From Dioszegia crocea (taxonomy: Eukaryota; Basidiomycota; Tremellomycetes; Tremellales; Bulleribasidiaceae), in contig BCKK01000003.1 in assembly GCA_001600615.1 (NCBI GenBank), positions 1,066,500 through 1,130,499 of the forward strand: a stretch of DNA of 64,000 bases, read 5' to 3'. The notes below the pieces were generated by a model. The model did no database searches. It was not told the origin of the DNA and saw only the letters and a list, made by a program, of their open reading frames with translations. Of this stretch, positions 55,814 through 64,000 are shown piece by piece (position 1 is the stretch's first letter; the number at the start of each line of letters is the position of its first letter). The position numbers and the translations under genes are program-made.

Positions 55814-57846
55814 CTACTCTGTGCCAACCCACCACATCCCATCCAGTTCCTGCCTAACGATCGCATCCACCCCATTCCTCCCGACTGTCCCACAGACCGC
55901 CTCTTCCCTCCCGGCCAGCCAGCCCCGTTCCACTGGCCGATTAGAAAAGCTCCACCCCGTCTCACTCGCCGCGCCCGCCGAGAAGCTCATGCGCTCCATC
56001 CCATCCGCCGCACAGCTCACTGTTCCGTTTAGGACACCGAGCGTTTCTGCTAATCTCCGACAAAGGACGTGGAAAGTGTTATTCCGGGGATCAATGGATG
56101 GTGCGAATGCCGTTTGGGGAGGAGGATTTATCGCTGTGGACGTCGTATGGATTAAACGAAGTATAACGTTTAGAGCACCAGGTACGTGTCGCATTGCCGT
56201 CCGAGTAGATTGGGGAGCGAGAAACGCGAGCGAGTGGAGGGATAATGCAAGGCATTCCGTTATTCCTAGGTATGACTCGTCAAAGAGTAAAGTCTCCTGT
56301 TGGCGTAGAGTAAGAGGTAAGAGTTTGACTAGTGCGGAGTAGAGGTCGACAAGCTCCAAAGAGGGGATACAGCGGGATAAGATTTCTCGATTTGAATCGG
56401 CCTGTGCGAGCTTACACCATGTTTCCAGCGCCCGGTTGACGGAGTGGATAATGGGTATAGGGGATTCTCGAGCGGGGATATAGGTCGTAAAGGGGCTTTC
56501 TTTCGATGAGATGGCCGACCATGCAGAGGATAAAAAGCTCGACAATAGCCGATGGATAGCGAGGATAGACCAAGGTTGGACGATCCTTAAATCGATATAA
56601 GGTCCCAGGTTACTTAGGATCGATACGGCATCTCGCCGTACTCTGCCGAGTTCGAGTATCGAGTATGGTTCTGAACCGCTCCCGCCGGGGGTGCGAGCGA
56701 GGGAGATATCGGATATAGCGGCGAGAGTGTGGAATAGCGCCGGATGGCTAGCCATGACGGGCTGATTTTCACCCCAGAGTGAGAAGTTTCGAAGGAGGTT
56801 TAGGATCGATAAGATTATATCGGTATTTCCGCCCGTATGGTCCGGACGACGAGGGGGTGCTTGGGGCGTATCGGGTACAGACCAATCTAGGTCTTTACCC
56901 ATTTGCTCCAATTCCAGGAATCCCATCTTGGATTTACCCCCTCCAGCCCCCTCTCCTTTCCCCAATCCCGCTTTCACTTCTTTAAATCCCTCTAATCCCT
57001 CATCGCCTAATGCAAGCTCCTCAAGCATATCCAGCAACTCCAGATATATATCCTGTAGCCGTACGATAGGCAAGCCCATCACTCCATCTTCCGGATGTGG
57101 CATACTGAGCATATTCAATACTGTCAATCCATACCCCACCTCCCGCTTCATCCGTGATCTGAGACCCATAAGGATAGAGTCCATATCCACAATACCGAGT
57201 TCATGAATCGATCGACTGGGCTGAGATAGGTTGTTCTTGGGGAAAGTAGACGATACAGCCCGTTCGTCCCATCCACACATGTTGGCAACAGGGTGGTGAA
57301 GGGGTCGATATTCAACCTTGTATCGCGCCCGCTTGGGAGTCGGCGGGCGTACAGGTGCTGTTACCGGAGTTGCAAGACCTGTCGTAGGTGTCGCAGCTGC
57401 CGCTTCCGCCGCCAACTTCTCTGCAAGCTTCTCCGCTGCTAATTCCTTCTTGGTCTTCTTCCGCTTTTTCGTAGTGGCGCTTGTGGGCGTAGGCACCGTT
57501 GGGCTAGAAATGGAGCCGCCGACACCCGTAAGTCCGTCAGAACGGATAGGCGCCGGTCCTGCTTTCCCGTCTTGGCGCGCCTTGGGGCCGCGGGCTTTGG
57601 GTACAACCGGGGCGGGAGCAGGAGCGGGGGCGGGCGGAGAGGGCACGTGTGTGATTGGGGAATTGGCGAGGTGGGGGAGGAATGTATGAGGGGAGGGGGC
57701 ACCAGTACCATTGTTGAAATGTGAGGGGATGGGGCTGGGGGCGGTCATTCCAGACGGCGTACCGGGCTGTGCGAAGCCGGTAGGTGTTGGCGGCTGATAC
57801 GGCACGGGATTGGTCATGGACGGTTGTGGATATTGGGGGTTATATG

Positions 57847-57896
<50 letters not shown>

Positions 57897-59968
57897 AGGT
57901 GTGTCATTTGGGACTGATATGGATGTTGCGATTGGGTTGGAGGTTGAGATTGGGGTTGAGATAATTGTGGGATTTGGATTTGTTGGGTAGATGGTGGAGG
58001 CTGGGGGAGTTGGGCAGGTAATTGCGCCTGTATCTGCCCTTGCTGCCCTTGCTGATTCTGTTGTCCCTGCTGTCCTTGCCCTTGGCCCATTCCCGTTCCC
58101 TGTCCCTGCCCTTGCGCCTGTCCTTGCGCCTGACCCTGCCCATTCTGAGCAGCCTGCTGCTGCTGTGCCTGTTGCATCCGTTGAGTCTGCATCATACTTC
58201 GCTGGCGCATCATATGATGCTCAAACCCCTGGAGGTACGTCACATACACCATGAACAAAAACTTGACGGAATCGTCCGTTTCGTCCGGTATAGGCAAGGT
58301 CGATCCTTCCGGCTTGGGCACCTTGACCGGAGCCGGTAGAGGATTTGGGAACGAGTGAGTCAAGACATAGTTTGAGAAAACCGGGTGTGGTTCACCATTC
58401 TTCATCAACTACCAAATTAGCTCAATTCTATACTGTGCCAGACCAAAGACTTACACCGGCATTCCCACCCGCTTGCCGCATGATGGTCATGAAGAGATCC
58501 ACCAACTCGACGATATATGATCCCATTTGTAATTGACCTGGCATGGGACCATTCAGAATCTCGGCCGGAGGCGTGAGATTCATTTGTTTATGGTATGACA
58601 AGAGGGATTGGATGAATTGTTTCCGCTGAGGTCCCATTGCAGCCGTCAGAGCTGCCGAGGTAGCTGCTGCTGAAGGCTGCATCCCATTCTGGCCAGGATT
58701 ATTATTACCGGGTACGGGTGTTTGGGCTTGGGCCGTAGGTGTAGGCGCTTGCGTTACGCCATTCGGAACAGAGCCAAAATCCGATGGAGCATTTTGGCCC
58801 ACTTGACCCATCCCGCTCGATGAAGGTCGACCTTGTCCCTGCGCCTGACCCTGATTTTGCGCCTGAGCCGCCTGTTGAAACGCCAACATTCGCGCACGAT
58901 GCTGCGAAACAAACGCGTCGCGCTGCTCCGACGTCAAATGTGCCGTGGCCGCCCGAATCTCCGCTTCGGTGGGGAATTGCATTTGCTTCTGCAGCCCGTT
59001 AGGGATTGCGCCGAGGTTGAACGATGGGCGATGGGAGGGTCTATTTTGGATTTGGGGTGGTTGTGATTGGGAAGAGTTTGCAGGTGAGGGCGCGGCGGGT
59101 GAGGGGGCAGCAACGGCCGGAAGAGGATGTGTAGATTGGGGGTTATGTGGAGATTGGGGTATTGGGGTATAGGCAGATGTAGGCGTTGGGGCTTGTGGTT
59201 GTGTTTGCGTTGTGGTCGCTGAAGGGGATGAAGATAAAGGGAGGTTCGGTTGAGACGGAGTCTGGAGTTGAGAGGATGTTGTTGAATTTTGCCGATCTCG
59301 TTGGACGCGAGATGTCGTTAAAGCCTGCAACTGCGACATCAGCATGTACAATTTTTATCAAGGTAAGATAGACGAACCTGCTTCATCATGGCCTCCTTGT
59401 TACTCCCCTGCATACCCTGTAGCATCCCCATAGCATTCGCCATTGTCGACAAATCCGGTCCTGCCACACCTGCACTCATCCTTCTTTCCCGCGCCTGCAT
59501 TCCATCCCCGGTGCCAATTCCCATTCCGCCTGATCCTCTATTCGGTGACGCGCCAGGACCCATATGCTGGTCATTCTGCTGTTGATGATGCTGTAGCATA
59601 TTGGCCTGGATAGCCTGATGGGCAAGCATCAATCTGGCCTGAACATTCGAAGCGTCCGCCGTCGGCTGTGACCGTGGTAGACCATTGGGTAATGTTATAC
59701 CAGTGCCATTGGGCGTCGACCCGTTTCCTGCAAAACCGCCAGGTGGGAATGTGGGTGTGTTGGTTGTTCCAGGGGACGGTGAGGGGCGCGAAGGTCCCGC
59801 TACGGCGTTCTGACCAAAGCCATTATTGACCGAGCGAGGTGTTGATGGGCCACCATTACCATTGATACTCGGTTGTGGGGAGCGAGCGGAGGAGGGAGAT
59901 GCGCGCGCCCCATTAGGTATAGACGTCGGTGTTGATATCCTAGGTGGAGGGGCTGCCGTAGTGGACAT
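55814..59968 (-). CDS. SWI1-like ARID subunit of the SWI/SNF chromatin remodelling complex
   Basis: Seen: three exons (59968 to about 59380, about 59340 to 58455, about 58408 to 55814). The N-terminal half is Gln/Pro/Ser-rich, as in yeast Swi1. An ARID-like helix bundle follows (FIQSLLSYHKQMNLTPPAEI; GSYIVELVDLFMTIMRQAGG), continuing across the intron to HPVFSNYVLTHSF. Next are a Gln-rich stretch with an uninterrupted CAG run, a Lys-rich KKRKKTKKELAAEKLAEKL, and a helical C-terminal domain with YGLTVLNMLSM, NTDIILSILNLLRNFSLWGENQ and LSLHSLAFLA. That arrangement matches BAF250/Swi1 C-terminal repeats. The ARID is divergent, so the call rests on order and the C-terminal domain. A Sin3- or Mediator-type Gln-rich regulator is less likely. 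Confidence 0.65.
57849..57897 (-). repeat. CAG trinucleotide repeat (about 16 units) coding polyglutamine
   Basis: An uninterrupted CTG run on the + strand, CAG on the coding strand, encodes about 16 Gln in the SWI1-like protein. Pure repeats of this length commonly vary between isolates. Confidence 0.9.
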
Positions 59969-60016
59969 GGCTTAAAGAGGGGAGAGTGTTGGTGGACACA
60001 TGCCTATTGACGAGTA

Positions 60017-60454
60017 TCAGCTGACATCAATCGGCGCAATAACATTGACGGCGAAGGGGAGGAGGGGAAAGGATCTACAGTAGATGGCACGTGAAGGAAC
60101 ACGTACGGGTAGGGCCAGGCAAGAGTGGACGACCTCCACTTGGCTGATCTGATTCTGGGCCTGGAGCTTGGAATGTAGATCCGAGGCCGAGCGTTTCTGG
60201 ATCAACTCCGGCGGGCGGCGGCGGGGTATGTGAACGGGAAGGGGGGGTGGGTGTGAGGGTGTACGTGACTGGCTTTCTTTCTTTCCTTTGGGTGTGTCCG
60301 GAGGATACGGGGAGTCACCGGATGTTCTGTCAGCCGAAGTAGGTCCCGAAGCAGTCGTCTCTAAGTCGAGGCTTCTTTTCTTTGCTTTGGCATCAACGTC
60401 AGTCAAGCTTCCCCTTCCCCCTTCCCTTTCAGGTTCAGGACAAAGGTTGGTCAC
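60017..60454 (-). CDS. Uncertain small gene or upstream exon, unknown product
   Basis: An open frame starts MTNLCPEPEREGGRG, is rich in Ser, Pro, Lys and Arg, and contains SASDLHSKLQAQNQISQVEVVHSCLALP, which looks like a short helix. A good donor (GTACGT) follows at about 60109. Spliced products downstream do not join the SWI1-like frame, because a TAA precedes that ATG. It may be a leader ORF of the SWI1-like transcript or a separate small gene. No family recognised. Confidence 0.25.
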   Translation of the reverse strand: MTNLCPEPEREGGRGSLTDVDAKAKKRSLDLETTASGPTSADRTSGDSPYPPDTPKGKKESQSRTPSHPPPLPVHIPRRRPPELIQKRSASDLHSKLQAQNQISQVEVVHSCLALPVRVPSRAIYCRSFPLLPFAVNVIAPIDVS

Positions 60455-60520
60455 ATTACACCACTTGCCCCATGTGGTAATTCTGGCCCAAAGCGTGACA
60501 TCCGGCGGCGATCACCGCCT

Positions 60521-60533
60521 CGGGATTATCCCG
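60521..60533. promoter_or_regulatory. 13-bp perfect palindrome upstream of the YAP1-like gene
   Basis: CGGGATTATCCCG has perfect dyad symmetry about a central T and the CGG...CCG ends favoured by zinc-binuclear-cluster regulators. It lies 452 bp upstream of the YAP1-like ATG and about 65 bp upstream of the minus-strand frame. Confidence 0.4.
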
Positions 60534-60984
60534 CATTAAGGCCATTAGCGTTACTGAGCTAAAAATACTTCCGTGGCTCATGAATAAGCAGAGGACTCGG
60601 GGTTACCACAAGCGGTGATTCATGAAACAGTACGTAAGAGCTCCAGCTGTCACCCCTGTCCAGCTTCCAGATCCCTCCACACACCACCTTGTCAAACCTT
60701 CCACACCGCTTTGCACCAGAACATCCACAGGAATTGTTGTCGATTCCACGCTGGAATACTCATATACCACTGCTTCACCTGCGACACCCGAAAAGCTTGC
60801 AGCCTGGCCTATCGAGGCTCTCTAAACAGGGGCCATCCTTTGACCCGCCCTCCGGAGCTCCGGTCTCGACCGAACGTGCTCGAATTTCGCAGGTGACTCG
60901 AATCCACGTATTATCGCGTTCGATTACTCCGTTTGATCACCCTTTCCCATCGACTCCATCCCTCCTACCTCGTCTCCAACCAAT

Positions 60985-63362
60985 ATGGACGCCCTATCCC
61001 CCAATACCGCCGCTCTCCTCTCCTACCTTTCCGCAAACGGAGACCCTTCCTTTTCATTCGACGAACCCGTCCCGCAAAAATATCCACAGTCTGGCCAGCC
61101 CCAATCCCTCCCCCCTTCTGCATTCTTCAACATGCCCATCCCAGGTAGAGATACACCTGAACTCACACCCGAGTCCTCCAATCCCGCTAGCGAGAGTCCG
61201 GATGCGCTGAAGGGGATGGCAGTGACTGATTCCGACGAGGATCGAATGCATTCCAAGTCAACCAGGAAGATATCCGATGGAGCGACGGTGAATAAACGCA
61301 AGGCAGGACATGGACATACTGTCCAAGAAGAACACGACGATGAGGATGATGGTTAGTTTTCCCATCAATTTTCGCCACCGCCCGTTAGGGTCTTGGCTAG
61401 ATCTTTACTGATTTCCAGATTCCGGTTCAGATGATCCGAATGGACATGAGGATAAGAGGGCGCATGGGAATGATAAAGCGTCAAGTGGAGCGGGTGCGGG
61501 ATCAGGACGCCGGGGCGGAAGAAAATCAGTAGGCGGAGAGGGCGGGAATAAGGAATTGAGCAAGGCTGCGAAACGAAAGGAGCAGGTCAGTTCAGAGCTT
61601 CCTTCGTTTGGTTATGGAGTGAAAACAGCTGACAATGGCAGAACCGAGCAGCCCAGAAAGCCTTCCGAGACCGGAGAGAGGCAAAAGTCAAGGATGTACG
61701 TTCTTGCGTAAAGTTACCCATGAGCCGGAACTGACATTTCCAGCTGGAAGACAAGATCAACGCGCTAGAGACCAAGTCATACGGCGCAGCAACAGAAAAT
61801 GAGAACCTGCGCGGTATTCTCAAACGACTCCAAGAAGAGAATGTGGCCCTCAAACAGGCAGCCTTCACATTTTCTATGCCCGCTTCGGGCAATGCGACGC
61901 CCACTACCGGGTCCAGCTCCATCCCGCAACCCAACGTCCAACGACCCAAACCCCCCTCCCCACCTTTGTCGTCCGACGACAACCTGCGCTCGATCCACGA
62001 GATACCCGGTCTAGCCAACCGGAAGTCTTCAGGCGGAATGGTGGATTCGCCCGATAGCCTCTTATCGGCCACATCGGCGACTTCGGCCAAACCATTCGAT
62101 AACGCCGAGCTGTTCAATGCGTACGCGATGGGCGTTAGGCCCGAGTGGCCACGGGATCTACCTGCCAACCAAGCCGTAACTGCTGCTGCCCAGAATGGGG
62201 CGCCCCAAACTCGCGTTAGCCCTACTTCCATCAGTCCCGAATCTACCGATCCTTTTGCGGGATTCGCAAGCTCCACTTCCTCCTCATCTCTATCCCCTCT
62301 CGCTCCTCTCACCCCCGGCGGCAAATCCGAGCTTGACGCTCTGTGGGCTAGCTTTTATCCAAACGGTATCCCCTCTATCCTGCCTCAGCAGAATGGCCAG
62401 TCCAACACCGCTGCACAAGCTCCGCAATCCTCCGTCCCCCCTCCCCAGCCACAATCATTCACCAACACCCCGCAGGGCCAGTCCAACCCATACGTCCTCA
62501 ACCCCTGGAATGTGCCCATTGACAAAATGGCATTCCGGGATCAGACCCCTGCTCCTACTGCCGCACCTGCCCAGCCACAGGCAGCCAGTGGTGGTGACCC
62601 ATGGGCCAACCTTAACGAGGACAACATTAACGACTTCCTTGCGTCTCTCAATGGAACAAACGACGTCCCAGACCCAATGTACGATTTCGAGCAAGCGGAC
62701 GATTTCAACTCTCAATTGCAGAAACTACTCGAAGAGTCTGGCGGAGGCGCATCACCCTCGGCAGCCTTCCACCTCTCTCCTAACGCATTTAGCCCTACGG
62801 CCTATCTTAACCTGAGTCCCTCGCCGAACGCTTCGGGCTCAGGATCAGGTATTGGCTCCGGTACGGCGTCGAATGCGCAATCACCCGTCAATCTCGGGTT
62901 AGCACGACATGCCTCGGGATCCATGTCTTCCTTATCCAATTCGGCCAGTCCGGAATCGAGCGGATCAGGATCGAGCAATCATTACCCTGCCGCCTCGGCG
63001 GCCGTTAATGCGTTTACGGCCGGACCGAAACCTTGTGACGTGGTACATGTGATTGGAGCCGATGGACAGCGTTTGAAGCCGAGCGAATTATGGGTGTTGA
63101 TGGGGATGCAACATAATGTGAGTTTTTTCCCCTTCTAGGTTCGGAAAGGATAGAGCTGACGACCCTCGCAGAGCAGCGTGGATAATCTCGTCATTGATGA
63201 TCTATGTGATCAAATGAAGAATAAAGCAGTTTGTGCAGATGGTACGTTTAGATCCGCAGGATAGATGAGAATAATGGCTGATTTACAGGCGGTTACACGA
63301 TCGATATTTCAGATGCGGAAAATGTCTTTAAGCATCGATCAACACATCGACAAAATTCATAG
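60985..63362 (+). CDS. YAP1: YAP1/PAP1-type redox-regulated bZIP transcription factor, 701 aa
   Basis: Master regulator of oxidative-stress and detoxification genes, held in the cytoplasm until peroxide oxidises its cysteines and hides its export signal. Seen: exons 60985-61351, 61419-61585, 61642-61695, 61744-63117, 63172-63241 and 63289-63362 (2106 nt, in frame). An acidic, Ser-rich N-terminus leads to the basic region KRKEQNRAAQKAFRDRREAKVKD, split by two introns, then a leucine zipper (LEDKINALETK; NENLRGILKRLQEENVAL). A long Ser/Pro/Gln activation region follows. The C-terminal Cys-rich domain is VDNLVIDDLCDQMKNKAVCADGG, containing the export-signal hydrophobics and two Cys. The N-terminal Cys cluster of yeast Yap1 is not evident; a single Cys sits at PKPCDVVHV just before the C-terminal domain. 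Confidence 0.93.
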
Positions 63363-63796
63363 AATGTGGTTATTGGTGTAGATGCCTTGGACGGGCATCA
63401 GGTATTTGCGTTGAATGTCTGACGTCGGGTATGGCGTGGGTTTGGCTTCCTGTAATTTTGTTTTTCGCTTTTCGTCGTCTTTATTCGCCATTCTTCCCCG
63501 CCGTATGTTTGCGTGTTGTATATATGTCATTAGTGTGGATATTCACTTGGGCAGGCCTGCTGCCTTGCCTGTCTAGCCTGCGAGTGGCTGGCAAGTCGAA
63601 TAAGTCAGGGGAAGTCTGAAACTCGGACGCGTTTCGGCTTCGCGTCCGTAAACCTTCGTCGGGCTTGGCCAGCTGCAACGATGATACATACTGCATTCAT
63701 CACAAGATTCATCATCACCAAAGATATCCACTAGACCTCACTGAAGTAGCTGTCAGCGCTGTCTCTCATATCACACTCCCTTACCCCTTCAGCAGT
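63363..63796. other. Intergenic region between YAP1-like gene and the last gene
   Basis: 434 bp; includes the hairpin at 63624-63648, no reading frame supported. Confidence 0.5.
63624..63648. repeat. Perfect 8-bp inverted repeat (hairpin)
   Basis: CGGACGCG (63624-63631) and CGCGTCCG (63641-63648) are exact reverse complements around a 9-nt loop. Placed 262 bp after the YAP1-like stop and 149 bp before the next ATG; could be an mRNA 3' structure or a binding site. Confidence 0.6.
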
Positions 63797-64000
63797 ATGT
63801 CACCCCCCCACCACTCAGCCGAATTACCAAGCGCGACGGGCAGTGATAATCGGACTAGCCACCTGAGCTCGGCCCTCCCTCCCTTACATCGCACCCGACC
63901 TTCATCAGCTTCCAGCTCATCCTACGCCCCAGTCCTTATCAACCCTACTGCCCTTTACGACCTGACTGATGACCCATCATTGGCTGAAGAGCAAATGACG
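63797..64000 (+). CDS. Start of an unknown gene (runs off the window)
   Basis: ATG 63797 opens a frame that stays open to the window edge (68 codons seen). It starts MSPPHHSAELPSATGSDN and is rich in Ser, Pro, His and Arg, then SYAPVLINPTALYDLTDDPS. The region is of low complexity, typical of the N-terminus of a regulatory or nuclear protein. No family can be named from this part. Confidence 0.5.
   Translation, partial: MSPPHHSAELPSATGSDNRTSHLSSALPPLHRTRPSSASSSSYAPVLINPTALYDLTDDPSLAEEQMT

Noticed and set aside
61587..62324. Minus-strand frame of 245 codons antisense to the bZIP gene
   Set aside because: It overlaps the basic region and zipper exons of a certain gene and shows no family motif.

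Overview
The window looks like nuclear DNA of a tremellomycete basidiomycete yeast (the Cryptococcus/Kwoniella/Tremella neighbourhood). The support is direct: nearly every gene is cut by many short GT..AG introns (mostly 33-80 nt, with CTGAC/CTGAT branch-like motifs), genes are packed on both strands with 40-1400 bp between them, and RAS1, EMC4, MZT1 and the G-alpha read as close basidiomycete relatives. No tRNA, rRNA, transposon or CRISPR array was seen.

Layout, left to right. 1-434: tail of a membrane protein gene that begins outside. 651-4007: a 13-exon serine hydrolase. 4426-5594: RAS1. 6120-7284 (-): phosphopantothenoylcysteine decarboxylase. 7548-10542: HSP104 behind a well-formed heat-shock element array and TATA box. 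10636-15122 (-): REV1 translesion polymerase. 15336-17530: vacuolar carboxypeptidase S. 17713-20149 (-): PCF11. 20890-21504: beta-carbonic anhydrase. 22704-28104: a tandem pair of secreted S41-like proteases, the second broken. 28454-29645: methylthioadenosine phosphorylase. 30128-31532: two small single-pass membrane protein genes that look like diverged tandem copies, each behind a 40-codon upstream ORF. 31787-33817 (-): DBP8 helicase. 34119-36240: dysferlin-domain peroxin. 36380-37637 (-): AA14-type lytic polysaccharide monooxygenase. 38211-38918: SET protein. 38984-40353 (-): unidentified gene. 40548-41105: Dabb-domain protein. 41143-42705 (-): PEX2. 42961-43869: EMC4. 44071-46465 (-): membrane-anchored ubiquitin protease. 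46664-47089: MZT1. 47422-48862 (-): G-protein alpha subunit. 50244-51945: TBC-domain Rab GAP. 52572-53201: SRPBCC-fold protein. 53371-55123 (-): old-yellow-enzyme oxidoreductase. 55814-59968 (-): SWI1-like chromatin remodelling subunit. 60985-63362: YAP1/PAP1-type redox bZIP factor. 63797-end: start of an unknown gene.

Most genes are housekeeping and are not obviously co-regulated. Loose themes are signalling (RAS1, G-alpha, TBC GAP), stress (HSP104, YAP1-like, old yellow enzyme), peroxisome assembly (dysferlin peroxin and PEX2 within 7 kb) and secreted enzymes (S41 pair, AA14). The least explained items are the tandem small membrane proteins with their upstream ORFs, the decaying S41 copy, and the unidentified gene at 38984-40353. 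Several spliced models (RAS1, HSP104, REV1, carboxypeptidase S, PCF11, MTAP, the hydrolase, Dabb protein, MZT1, YAP1) were checked by summing exon lengths and keep an open frame throughout.
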